A stretch of DNA of 64,000 nucleotides from Actinomycetales bacterium SN12 (GTDB lineage: Bacteria; Actinomycetota; Actinomycetes; Actinomycetales; Microbacteriaceae), in the NCBI GenBank assembly GCA_002837415.1, contig PJCV01000003.1:1-64000 (forward strand), written 5' to 3'. Position 1 is the first letter of the stretch. Each line of letters begins with the position of its first letter. Below, piece after piece: positions 52,146 through 60,566 of this stretch. Under the pieces are notes generated by a model. The model made no database searches. It saw nothing but the letters and a program-made list of their open reading frames with translations, and was not told the origin of the DNA. Both the position numbers and the translations under genes were made by a program.

Positions 52146-53333
52146 TCAGGCGACCTCGACCGCCGTGCTCTCCGAGGCCCGCGGCTCACGCGGCTTCCGC
52201 CGCGCCCACTTCACCGGCAGGTTCTCGCCATCCCACACCTGGATGATGCCCCAGACGGCAGCCGTCACCGGCACGGCGAGCACGGCGCCGACGAGGCCGC
52301 TGAGGGCGGTGCCCACGGCCAGGGCGACGAGGATGACGAACGCGTGCAGCTTCATCGTGCGCCCCATGAGGAACGGCTGCAGCAGGTTGCCCTCCAGCTG
52401 GTTGACCAGCACGACGACGCCGACGACCAGCAGGGCGCTCACCCAGCCGTTCGCGACGAGGGCGACCAGCGCCGCAAGCACGCCGGCCAGCGTCGCACCG
52501 ACGATGGGGATGAACGCCAGCAGGAAGACGAGCACCGCGAGGGGGATGGCCAGCGGCACCTGCAGGATGAGCAGACCGATGAGGATGCCGACGGCATCCA
52601 CCAGCGCGACGGTCGCCGTGCCGCGGACGTACGACCCGAGGACGCCCACCGTCTTGTGGCCGATCCGGCGCGCGCGGCGCTCGCTCTCGCCGTGGAACGG
52701 TCGCAGCAGGAACTCCCACATCTGCGGGCCGTCCTTGAGGAAGAAGAACAGGATGGTGACCAGCAGCACGAGTCCGGTGACGAAGCTCGCCACAGCGCTG
52801 ACGCCGGCGAGTGCACCGGAGCCGAACTGCGCGCTCGTGACGAAGTCGGTGAGCGTCTTGGTCCACTCCTCGATCTGGTCGGGGGTGAACAGCTGGAACG
52901 GCAGCGTGTCGGTCCAGTCGATCAGATGGTCGATGCCCTGCTGCGCCTGCGAGTACAGATCATCCCACTGATCGCGAACGGCCCAGACGATCAGCCAGCT
53001 CAAGCCGCCCAGCACGACGACGATCGTTAGCAGCGTGATGACGGTCGCCAGCAGGTCCGGCACATGATGCCGGCGCAGCCAGTTCATCGCCGGGGCGAAA
53101 GCGCACGCGAGGATGAGCGCGATGGCGAGCGGGATCGTCACCAGGGTGAGGTACTGGATGACGAACACGATGCCCGCCGCGACGGCGACCACCAGGAGGA
53201 TCTGGATCGAGCGGATGCCGAGGCGTCCGAACCCGTCGGCCCACAGGCTCCACGGGGCACGCGCCGCGCGGGGCTCCACGGTCGTCTGATCGAGCTGGAT
53301 GCGACGGGGACGATCGCTGCGGAACAGGGCCAT
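52146..53333 (-). CDS. AI-2E family transporter (PerM-like)
   Basis: This 395-residue protein has about eight membrane helices in the AI-2E/PerM arrangement. The family signature GVLGSYVRGTATVALVDAVGILIGLLILQVPLAIPLAVLVFLLAFIPIVGATLAG is clear. Members include exporters of AI-2 and Na+/H+ antiporters; the substrate is unknown here. Leaderless start: minus-strand TAGGCT six bases before the ATG. Confidence 0.88.
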   Translation of the reverse strand: MALFRSDRPRRIQLDQTTVEPRAARAPWSLWADGFGRLGIRSIQILLVVAVAAGIVFVIQYLTLVTIPLAIALILACAFAPAMNWLRRHHVPDLLATVITLLTIVVVLGGLSWLIVWAVRDQWDDLYSQAQQGIDHLIDWTDTLPFQLFTPDQIEEWTKTLTDFVTSAQFGSGALAGVSAVASFVTGLVLLVTILFFFLKDGPQMWEFLLRPFHGESERRARRIGHKTVGVLGSYVRGTATVALVDAVGILIGLLILQVPLAIPLAVLVFLLAFIPIVGATLAGVLAALVALVANGWVSALLVVGVVVLVNQLEGNLLQPFLMGRTMKLHAFVILVALAVGTALSGLVGAVLAVPVTAAVWGIIQVWDGENLPVKWARRKPREPRASESTAVEVA

Positions 53334-53339
53334 TCCGCG

Positions 53340-53345
53340 AGCCTA
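53340..53345 (-). promoter_or_regulatory. -10 hexamer of the leaderless AI-2E transporter promoter
   Basis: Minus-strand TAGGCT ends six bases before the ATG at 53333. Confidence 0.6.
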
Positions 53346-53439
53346 GATGCCGCTCACGTCGCACGGCGAGTGCTTGACCGCGCGCCGCTCATGCGGCACA
53401 CTGCCGGACGCCCCGCACACCGGCCGCCGGGCGCGGTCT

Positions 53440-54264
53440 TCAGCGGTCGCTCGGGTCGATCGCATCCGTGGTGCGCGCGACCAGCATCCAGGCCAGAGCG
53501 CTGGCCGCGATCCAGAGAACATCCCCGGCGATCGACACGTTCAGCGCTGCGCTCAGCTCAGGCACCGAATCTGCGGCATTCATCATGTTGCTGGAGGCCA
53601 CGTAGGTCAGGCTCGAGGCGATCCACAGCGCCCACCACCCGCGGAGCAGCCCGGAGCCCACCGGTGCCTGCGACCCCCGGACGATGTCCTTGACGTTCTG
53701 GAACGGGAACCACAGCGCCACGACGGGGATGAACCACGACCCGACATGCCATCCGGGTGAGCGGCGCAGTGCTGCCGGCGGCACCGACGAGGCCGCGCGG
53801 TGCTGCCAGATCATCCAGCAGACACCCGCGCCGATCATGGCGAGGCCGGTGACGCCGGAGAGCAGCAGCGTCACGGAGTCGTACATCTGCAGGCTCTCGA
53901 AGCCCGTCCTGCCCGACGCGAGCCCCCCGAGCAGCGAGATGCCCCACAACTCGACGGCGGCCGCGAGCAGCGTCACGACCCCGGATGCCAGGATGAGCCA
54001 GCGCGTCGCAGCGCCGATGCCGCGCAGCGGTCGCAGACCGACCGGCTGAAGCATCCCGGGCGCAGCGTAAGGTGACAGGCTCGGTGAGCCCGGGTGAACA
54101 GGAGAGCCGTAGACGGAGCCGGGCATCTGCGGGTATCCCGGATCGCCGTATCCGGGCACGGGCGGCTGCGGGTAGGTCGGCTCGCCGTAGAGCGGGGCGT
54201 TCGGCGGCTGCGGGTGCGAAGGGCGGGGCTCGCGTGACGGAGGAGGGGGAGTGACGTTGCTCAT
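53440..54264 (-). CDS. DUF4328 membrane protein
   Basis: This 274-residue protein has a Pro/Tyr-rich cytoplasmic N-terminus (GEPTYPQPPVPGYGDPGYPQ) of about 75 residues and six helices of the DUF4328 type, including GSWFIPVVALWFPFQNVKDI. AAGGA precedes the ATG. Function is unknown. Confidence 0.85.
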   Translation of the reverse strand: MSNVTPPPPSREPRPSHPQPPNAPLYGEPTYPQPPVPGYGDPGYPQMPGSVYGSPVHPGSPSLSPYAAPGMLQPVGLRPLRGIGAATRWLILASGVVTLLAAAVELWGISLLGGLASGRTGFESLQMYDSVTLLLSGVTGLAMIGAGVCWMIWQHRAASSVPPAALRRSPGWHVGSWFIPVVALWFPFQNVKDIVRGSQAPVGSGLLRGWWALWIASSLTYVASSNMMNAADSVPELSAALNVSIAGDVLWIAASALAWMLVARTTDAIDPSDR

Positions 54265-54325
54265 GGGGTCCTTCGGCTCGACGGTGCTCGAACAGTATCA
54301 GTCGGCTGCGTGACGGGAAGGGCGC

Positions 54326-54982
54326 TCAGGACTCGGCGGGCTGCATGGGCAGGTGCGGGCCGTGGTTCCAGGCGAGGATCGCCGGCTGCTCGCGGGCGAA
54401 CCCCAGCACCGAGACCGACCCGGCGTCGAGCGAGATCGACGCCGCGAAGCGCGGCGCCTGGCGCAGGAACACCGCGGTGAGGATGCGCAGGTAGTGGCCG
54501 TGCGCGACGAGCGCGACATCTCCGGATGCCATCGCCGGCAGCACCCTCGTCAGCACGCGGGATGCCCGCGCGGCGACCTCCTCGACCGTCTCACCCGGCG
54601 TCTCGCCGCGGATCACACCGTGCGCGAAGGTGGTCCAGTTGTAGCCGAGCTCCGCACGGATCTCCTTCGTGGTGCGGCCCTCGTATCCGCCGTAGTCCCA
54701 CTCCACGAGCAGGGGGTCGATCCCCGCCTTCAGGCCGGCCAGCTCGGCCGTGCGGCGCGCGCGCTGCAGCGGCGAGCTCAGCACGAGCTGGAAGTCGTAG
54801 CCGGTCACCAGCTCGCCGGCCGCCCGGGCCAGTTCCTCGCCGTGCGCGGTGAGCGGGATGTCGGTCAGCCCGGTGTGCCTGCCCGTGCGCGACCACTCGG
54901 TCTCGCCGTGGCGCAGCAGCACGAGCTTGCCCGACGGGGCATCCGGAGCGGGGTGATCAGGCAGCGGGTCAACGGCATCCAC
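54326..54982 (-). CDS. Histidine phosphatase family protein
   Basis: This 218-residue phosphoglycerate mutase-like phosphatase has the catalytic LLRHGETEW (His25) and a second conserved histidine in VALVAHGHYLRIL. I start it at the GTG at 54980-54982, six bases after a minus-strand TACGGT. Substrate unknown; broad phosphatase or alpha-ribazole phosphatase-like roles are possible. Confidence 0.87.
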   Translation of the reverse strand: MDAVDPLPDHPAPDAPSGKLVLLRHGETEWSRTGRHTGLTDIPLTAHGEELARAAGELVTGYDFQLVLSSPLQRARRTAELAGLKAGIDPLLVEWDYGGYEGRTTKEIRAELGYNWTTFAHGVIRGETPGETVEEVAARASRVLTRVLPAMASGDVALVAHGHYLRILTAVFLRQAPRFAASISLDAGSVSVLGFAREQPAILAWNHGPHLPMQPAES

Positions 54983-54988
54983 GCTCTC

Positions 54989-54994
54989 ACCGTA
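54989..54994 (-). promoter_or_regulatory. -10 hexamer of the leaderless histidine phosphatase promoter
   Basis: Minus-strand TACGGT ends six bases before the GTG at 54982. Confidence 0.55.
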
Positions 54995-55045
54995 ACTCCC
55001 AGGACCAGATCCCGGCACGGGCACCTGGTGCTTCCTCGCGTGACA

Positions 55046-55963
55046 TCACGGCGAGAGCACGCGCACGCTGTGCGTCAACCGGCTGCGGACGTCGAAGGCC
55101 TCGTTGCCGCCGAGCACCCGCGCTCCCGGCACCCCGCCGCGCAGCACCGTGCGCAGCGCGCTGCGGCGCACGACGACGACCGGCACGCCGCGAATGGCAC
55201 CCAGTGGCGTCACGGCGTCGTCGAGGTCGTCGTCGGGGAGGATGAGGATCGCACCGCCGAAGCGCACCCGCGCAGCGCGCGCGACGGTCCGCATGCCGGC
55301 GAGCAGATCGCGGATCGGCGTGGCCGCCCCGACGGCGCTGCCGATGACCTCGCCCTGCCGGAACCGGACCGGCCCGCCGAAGTCCTCGGACATGAGACCG
55401 TACAGCCCGCTCGGGCTGAGCACGACGTGGTCCAGCTTCGTGCCGTCGTCCTCGCCGGTGGCGACGTCGTGCCAGGCCGTGAACCCGATGCCGAGCTCCT
55501 CGATCGCCGACGCCGTGGCCTCCTCGGCCAGTGCGTCGGCCAGCATCCGCCGGGCCTCCCATGACGCCGCGCGAACCACCAGCGGGTCGTAGGCCTCGGC
55601 ATCCGTCACCTCGTGGCCGAGCTGGTCTGCGAGCAGCTCCCGGTAGCGGCGACGGCGCCACGCGCCCGCCTGTCCGTGGGACCGTCCTCGCGGGCGGGTG
55701 CCGGTCGCGCCAGGGGTCGCCGGGCGTGCGGCCCAGGATGCCGCTCCTCGTCCCCGGTCGTACGCGGCGCGGGCTGCCGAGGTGCCGACGAGCTCCCAGG
55801 CCCGCTGCACGCGGACGAACACCGCCGCATCTCCGCCGGTGTCGGGATGCGTCTGGCGCAGTCGGAGCCGGTAGGCGCGGCGCAGCTCGTCGTCCGAGAC
55901 GGTGGCGGCGACTCCGAGAAGCTCATACGCGGATGCCGAGAGCGGGCCGTCGAAGGTCACCAT
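55046..55963 (-). CDS. J-domain protein with C-terminal nuclease-related-like domain
   Basis: This 305-residue protein has an N-terminal J domain (ELLGVAATVSDDELRRAYRLRLRQTHPDTGG, HPD present), which would stimulate an Hsp70 partner. There is no Gly/Phe region or zinc domain, so it is not DnaJ proper. The C-terminal 180 residues (FTAWHDVATGEDDGTKLDHVVLSPSGLYGLMSEDFGG) resemble NERD-like sequences of unknown role. ATG at 55963 is chosen, but the GTG at 55960 sits exactly six bases after a TAACGT hexamer and may be the leaderless start. Confidence 0.8.
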   Translation of the reverse strand: MVTFDGPLSASAYELLGVAATVSDDELRRAYRLRLRQTHPDTGGDAAVFVRVQRAWELVGTSAARAAYDRGRGAASWAARPATPGATGTRPRGRSHGQAGAWRRRRYRELLADQLGHEVTDAEAYDPLVVRAASWEARRMLADALAEEATASAIEELGIGFTAWHDVATGEDDGTKLDHVVLSPSGLYGLMSEDFGGPVRFRQGEVIGSAVGAATPIRDLLAGMRTVARAARVRFGGAILILPDDDLDDAVTPLGAIRGVPVVVVRRSALRTVLRGGVPGARVLGGNEAFDVRSRLTHSVRVLSP

Positions 55964-55966
55964 CAC

Positions 55967-55989
55967 ACGTTAGACGCATCTTCTAGGCT
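55967..55989. promoter_or_regulatory. Divergent leaderless promoters in 23 bases
   Basis: Minus-strand TAACGT (55967-55972) and plus-strand TAGGCT (55984-55989) lie back to back, each six bases from a start codon (GTG at 55960; ATG at 55996). Confidence 0.5.
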
Positions 55990-55995
55990 GAGGAC

Positions 55996-56184
55996 ATGAC
56001 CAAGAGCACCCTCTGGACCATCGTCGGCGTCGTCGTCTCGGTCGTCATCGCGTTCTGGATCGTGAACGTCCTCTTCTCGCTGATCTGGTTCATCGCCAAG
56101 CTCGCGATCGTCGCGGTGGTCGCCGTGATCGTCTTCGCGGTCATCCGCACGCTGATGGCGCGCTCGAGCGGCGAGCGGCGCTGA
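55996..56184 (+). CDS. Small membrane protein
   Basis: This 62-residue protein has two closely spaced hydrophobic helices (TIVGVVVSVVIAFWIVNVLF and LIWFIAKLAIVAVVAVIVFA) and a basic tail (SSGERR). No family recognised. The ATG is six bases after TAGGCT, leaderless. It converges on an alpha/beta hydrolase. Confidence 0.68.
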   Translation: MTKSTLWTIVGVVVSVVIAFWIVNVLFSLIWFIAKLAIVAVVAVIVFAVIRTLMARSSGERR

Positions 56185-56188
56185 GCGC

Positions 56189-56986
56189 TCAGCCTCTGAG
56201 AAACTCCAGCGCGGCCAGGCGGAACGCCTTCGCCCCCGGGGCGTTGAAGTGGTGCCGACCGGGAATCTCGAAGAACGTCGCCTGCGCGGCCGCCTCGGCA
56301 AGCCGCCGCGAGCCCTCGAGCACAGCATCCTGCGCACCGGTGGCGAACAGCACCGGCTGCTGCGGAGCGTGGGCGGGATCGGGGTCGATCGAGCGCGAGT
56401 CGCGCATGCCCTCGGCCAGCGCGAGCAGCGCGTGCATGTCGTTGCCCGCCACGCGTTCGGCCAGTGCGATGTAGCTCTGCGTCACCGGGTCTGCGACGGG
56501 AGTGCCGTCTGCGGCGTACCGGCGCACCTGGTCGGTGTCCAGCCGATCGAGCGGGATGCCGTCGGGCACCCCGCCGAGCACCGCCCGCTGAATGCGATCG
56601 CCGAGATCGAGCGCCACCTGCCAGCCGACCCGCGCGCCCAGCGAGTAGCCCACATACAGCGCCTCGTCGACGAGGAAGGTGTCGAGCACCGACTCCACGT
56701 CGCGGGCGAGGTTCCGCACGGTGTAGCCCCCGGAGTCGTGCGGCTTCTGGCTGGCGCCATGCCCGCGCTGGTCGATGCCGAGCACGCGGAATCCCTCGCG
56801 TTCGAGCATGCGCACCCAGCCGGTGTGCACCCAGGTGTCGGCCGTGCTCGACGCGAATCCGTGCACGAGCACGACCGTCGGCCCGTTGGCATCACCCCAC
56901 GAGTACGTCGCGAGGGCGACGCCGTCACCCACCTCGACATACTGGGGCTCGGGCATCGTCGAGAGCGCGGAGAGGATGTCGACCAC
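56189..56986 (-). CDS. Alpha/beta-fold hydrolase
   Basis: This 265-residue hydrolase has the oxyanion motif VLVHGFASS, nucleophile elbow GYSLGA and catalytic His in GRHHFNA. The GTG at 56984-56986 follows CATGAT by six bases; an upstream GTG at 57022 and an internal ATG at 56956 are alternatives. The substrate is unknown. Confidence 0.83.
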   Translation of the reverse strand: MVDILSALSTMPEPQYVEVGDGVALATYSWGDANGPTVVLVHGFASSTADTWVHTGWVRMLEREGFRVLGIDQRGHGASQKPHDSGGYTVRNLARDVESVLDTFLVDEALYVGYSLGARVGWQVALDLGDRIQRAVLGGVPDGIPLDRLDTDQVRRYAADGTPVADPVTQSYIALAERVAGNDMHALLALAEGMRDSRSIDPDPAHAPQQPVLFATGAQDAVLEGSRRLAEAAAQATFFEIPGRHHFNAPGAKAFRLAALEFLRG

Positions 56987-57042
56987 CCCTCCATCATGCT
57001 CCTGCCGGGCCGTCGACGGCACGCTGCGCTGCGGCGGCGGTC

Positions 57043-57240
57043 TCAGCCCTCGGCCGGAGACGGGTGCCCGGTGGTGTCGGGATCCGTCCGCGTCGTCGGG
57101 TTGTCCGGGTCCTCGCCCTCAGCCTGGCTGGGGTGATCACCGCCGCCCGAGCGGCCGCTCGTGTCGGCGTCCTCCGTGCCCTCATCGCGGTGGCCGAGTT
57201 CCTCGGTGCCGATTTCCTCGGCGGACATGTCGTCGTTCAT
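57043..57240 (-). CDS. Small acidic disordered protein
   Basis: This 65-residue protein is rich in Asp, Glu, Gly and Thr (GTEELGHRDEGTEDADTSG), with no hydrophobic core, membrane segment or recognised family. A near-perfect GAAGGAGGAGCG stands directly before the ATG, which is the best evidence that it is translated. It lies between the hydrolase and topoisomerase IB on the same strand. Confidence 0.62.
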   Translation of the reverse strand: MNDDMSAEEIGTEELGHRDEGTEDADTSGRSGGGDHPSQAEGEDPDNPTTRTDPDTTGHPSPAEG

Positions 57241-57317
57241 CGCTCCTCCTTCGTATGCGGACTTGTGCAGGCGACGTTAGCCTCGGGCATCCGGCGTCGC
57301 CCACCGGGTTGACAGCC

Positions 57318-58292
57318 TCAGGAGAACAGCGTCACGAGCTGTCCCTCGACCCGCCGAGACGGGTCGACGATGACGCCCTCGTCGTACAGATCGAACACCC
57401 GTGGGTCGATGTAGCTTGCGCGCGCGACGGTGGGAGTGTTGCCCAGGGCGGATGCCGCGACGCGCACCGCCTGGGCGGCCGCCCGCGAGCGCGCGGTGGC
57501 GGTCGGCTTCAGGCCGATCTCGGCCAGTGCCACCGCGGCGGAGATGGTGCCGTGCAGCGTGCGGAAGTCCTTCGCCGTGAAGTCGCCTCCGGTGCGCAGC
57601 CGGACGTCGGCGTTGATGTCGGCGGCGCGAAGCGCGTGCCAGGCGGCCGTGCCCGCCGTGTCGTCCTGCCAGCTCAGCAGCAGCGAGCGACCGCCGCGCC
57701 GTTTCAGTCCGGCGATCAGCACGGCGAGATCGGGGTCGTCGACCTCGGACTCCCAGGGCTGGCCGCTCTTCCCCGGGAAGCGCAGCTCCACGATCCGGCC
57801 GCCGCGCACCCGAGCGTGCGATCCGCGAAGCGTGACCAGCCCGATGCTGCCGTGCGCCTTCGCGTACTGCTCCGACCCGACCCGCAGCAGGGCCGAGTCG
57901 AGCATCCGGAACGCTCCCGCGAGCACCCGAGGCCGGCCGAACCCGTCCGTGCGCAGGTCCCGGGTCACGCCGCCGCGGGCGGCGGGAAGCACCTGGGCCA
58001 GCTGGAGCATGCGATCGAACTTCTCCCGCGCCATCCGCTCATGCCACGCCGGGTGATAGATGTACTGGCGCCGGCCGGCGGCATCGATTCCGGTCGCGAG
58101 GATGTGTCCGTTCGCGTAGGGGCACATCCACACGTCGGTCCATGCGGGCGGCACGACGAGCGCGCGCAGCCGCTCGAGCATCGCGGGGTCGTCGACAGCG
58201 GCGCCGTCAGGGCCGAGGAACCGATAGCCGCGGCCATGACGCAGGCGCCGGATGCCGGGGGCGTGCGGATCGCTTCGACGCAGGCGGGTCAT
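57318..58292 (-). CDS. DNA topoisomerase IB (poxvirus/eukaryote-like)
   Basis: This 324-residue bacterial type IB topoisomerase relaxes supercoils through a 3'-phosphotyrosine. The N-terminal domain GYRFLGPDGAAVDDPAMLERLRALVVPPAWTDVW and the RTGGDFTAKDFRTLHGT segment are typical. The active-site tyrosine is in VARASYIDPRVFD (Tyr294). Such enzymes are common in actinobacteria but dispensable in most. Confidence 0.92.
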   Translation of the reverse strand: MTRLRRSDPHAPGIRRLRHGRGYRFLGPDGAAVDDPAMLERLRALVVPPAWTDVWMCPYANGHILATGIDAAGRRQYIYHPAWHERMAREKFDRMLQLAQVLPAARGGVTRDLRTDGFGRPRVLAGAFRMLDSALLRVGSEQYAKAHGSIGLVTLRGSHARVRGGRIVELRFPGKSGQPWESEVDDPDLAVLIAGLKRRGGRSLLLSWQDDTAGTAAWHALRAADINADVRLRTGGDFTAKDFRTLHGTISAAVALAEIGLKPTATARSRAAAQAVRVAASALGNTPTVARASYIDPRVFDLYDEGVIVDPSRRVEGQLVTLFS

Positions 58293-58379
58293 GCATCCGG
58301 ATTACCCACCGAAGCCGACCCTCGGCAAGCCCCTGGCGGCGGATCACGGAAAGAAGTAGACGCCTCCGTGTCGATCTTG

Positions 58380-58399
58380 TCGAAACGATTCGATAGAGT
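58380..58399 (+). promoter_or_regulatory. Palindrome abutting a -10 before the MATE gene
   Basis: TCGAAACGATTCGA (58380-58393) is an inverted repeat with a central CG like LacI-family sites. It runs directly into TAGAGT (58394-58399), a -10 for the exporter. Confidence 0.5.
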
Positions 58400-58471
58400 A
58401 TCGGAGCGGCGCCGTGACGATCCATGGTGCCGCCCTCTTTTTGCCGGCACCTCCTCATCCCCCGGATCATC

Positions 58472-59962
58472 ATGGCCACCACCCTCATCACTGGCCGCCC
58501 CTGGCGCGTCATCCTCCTCTTCTCCGTTCCCCTGCTCATCGGCAACGTCGTGCAGCAGCTCTACCAGTTCGTCGACACGATCGTCGTCGGACGCCAGCTG
58601 GGCGTGAGCTCGCTCGCCGCCGTGGGCGCGACGGGCAGCCTGATCTTCCTCGTCATCGGCTTCGCGTGGGGTCTCGCGAGCGGCTTCGCCATCCCCACCG
58701 CTCAGGCGTTCGGGGCGGGGGATGCCCGTGGTGTGAGCCGCTCGGTCGCCACGGGCACGGCACTGACCGCGGCCACCAGCGTGATCCTCACGGTGCTCGG
58801 ACCGCTCATCGCACGACCGTGTCTCGAGCTGCTGCAGACGCCGCCCGAGCTGATCGCCGAGGCCACCGCCTTCACGCAGGTGACCTTCATCGGCGGCAGC
58901 ACGATCATGTTCTTCAACTATCTGGCGGCCATCATCCGCGCGGTCGGCGATTCGAGGACCCCGCTGGTGTTCCTCACCATCTCGTGTGCCCTGAACGTGG
59001 GGCTCGTGATCGTCATGGTCGGCCCGCTGGGCTGGGGTGTCGCCGGTGCCGCGTGGGCGACCGTGGTCGCGCAGGCGATCTCGGTGCTGCTGTGCCTGGC
59101 GTACCTGTGGCGCAGGCTGCCCGTGCTGCACGTGCACCGCGACGACTGGAGGATCAGCCGCGCCGACGTGCTCGAGCATCTGCGGCTCGGCCTGCCGATG
59201 GGATTCCAGGCGTCGATCATCGCGATCGGCACCCTCACGGTGCAGGTGGCGCTGAACAGGCTCGGCGCCGATGCGGTCGCCGCGTACACCGCTGCCTCGC
59301 GTATCGACGGCATGGCGGTCGCCGTGCTCGCCTCGCTGGGTCTGGCGTCGTCGATGTACGCAGCGCAGAACCTCGGTGCGCGCCGCCCCGACCGCATCCG
59401 CAGCGGCACGATCCAGGCGCTGGGGATGGCGATCATCGCCTCGGTGCTGCTCGGCGCCTTCATGATCGCATTCGGTGCATCGGTGGTGCGTCTGTTCGTC
59501 GGCGAGGGATCCGACCGCGTCGTGGACCTCGCGCATCAGATGCTGATCATCAACGGGGTGAGCTACTGGACGCTCGGCACGCTGTTCGTGCTGCGTGGCG
59601 CGCTGCAGGGGGTCGGACGGGTCGCCGTGCCGACGATCACCGGAGTGATCGAGCTGGTCGCGCGTGTGATCGCTGCCCTCGCGCTGGGTGCGATGTGGGG
59701 ATTCGTGGGTGTGGCGCTGAGCAATCCGCTGGCCTGGATCGGTGCGGTGGCGCTTCTCGTGCCGGCCTATCTCTCCGCGCATCGCGCGTTCGCCCGCATG
59801 CCGGTCGAGCCGGTCGAGACCACACTGACCACGCCGGTCGCGGTGGTCAACCCCGCCGAGGGCGCTCAGCTGGTGGATGCTGTGTTCACCGGCCCGGTGC
59901 CGGTCGCAGCCGCACGTCTGAGCGCGCTGCGTCTTCCCAGGAGGATACGGCGCCCGCGCTGA
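58472..59962 (+). CDS. MATE family efflux transporter
   Basis: This 496-residue exporter has twelve helices, with family-typical FSVPLLIGNVVQQLYQFVDTIVVGRQLG at the N-terminus and GLPMGFQASIIAIGTLTVQVALNRLGADAVAAYTAASRID at the start of the second half. Uses Na+ or H+ to expel cationic drugs or metabolites. The ATG at 58472 gives a normal MATE N-terminus (TLITGRPWRVI); ATG 58424 would add 16 residues. Confidence 0.9.
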   Translation: MATTLITGRPWRVILLFSVPLLIGNVVQQLYQFVDTIVVGRQLGVSSLAAVGATGSLIFLVIGFAWGLASGFAIPTAQAFGAGDARGVSRSVATGTALTAATSVILTVLGPLIARPCLELLQTPPELIAEATAFTQVTFIGGSTIMFFNYLAAIIRAVGDSRTPLVFLTISCALNVGLVIVMVGPLGWGVAGAAWATVVAQAISVLLCLAYLWRRLPVLHVHRDDWRISRADVLEHLRLGLPMGFQASIIAIGTLTVQVALNRLGADAVAAYTAASRIDGMAVAVLASLGLASSMYAAQNLGARRPDRIRSGTIQALGMAIIASVLLGAFMIAFGASVVRLFVGEGSDRVVDLAHQMLIINGVSYWTLGTLFVLRGALQGVGRVAVPTITGVIELVARVIAALALGAMWGFVGVALSNPLAWIGAVALLVPAYLSAHRAFARMPVEPVETTLTTPVAVVNPAEGAQLVDAVFTGPVPVAAARLSALRLPRRIRRPR

Positions 59963-60100
59963 CACGGGCCGTTCACCCGTCATCCCTCAGGATGATGCCG
60001 AATCGTTCCCCGGGGGGACGCACAAGCTGAATCTCCGCGCGTAACCTGGCTGTCACGAGCACGCCGCGACGCGGGGTGCGGATGACCGGGGGGTCGGGGA

Positions 60101-60550
60101 ATGTCCAGTCTTGCAGTGGCCAACACGCTGGCATCGGTGCTCGTGCCGATCGGCAATGCCGGGGCGGTTCTCGCCATCCTGTGCTCGCTTGTGACCGCCT
60201 TCGCGCTCGCGCGCGGCGCCGCAGGGCTGGCGGGCGGCGGCGGGGGCGTGTGGATCCTGGGTGCGATGCTGAGCCTCTGCGCATCCTTCGCGTCGGTGTG
60301 GACTCCGGTCATCGTGTCGGTGGGTGCGCTCGCCGCGGCCTTCGTGGTCGGCACCGTCGTGCGTGTGCTGCTGCGCGGCGTGACACGCGCGGCCACGCCG
60401 GCATCGACGACGCCGGCAGCGGCATCCGCCGCATCCGCAACCGCCGAAGCGCCGTCCGAGCCGACCGAGCCGGCTCGGCACGAGTCGGCACTCCCGGTGC
60501 GCGGCATCCAGACGCGAACCATCACCGAGACGGTTCGCGTCGCCTCCTGA
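60101..60550 (+). CDS. Membrane protein with Ala/Pro-rich tail
   Basis: This 149-residue protein has three hydrophobic helices in residues 5-95 and a disordered cytoplasmic tail (TPAAASAASATAEAPSEPTEP). No family recognised. It converges on the acyl-CoA synthetase, 16 bases away. Confidence 0.65.
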   Translation: MSSLAVANTLASVLVPIGNAGAVLAILCSLVTAFALARGAAGLAGGGGGVWILGAMLSLCASFASVWTPVIVSVGALAAAFVVGTVVRVLLRGVTRAATPASTTPAAASAASATAEAPSEPTEPARHESALPVRGIQTRTITETVRVAS

Positions 60551-60566
60551 TCGCGCGCAGCGCCGT

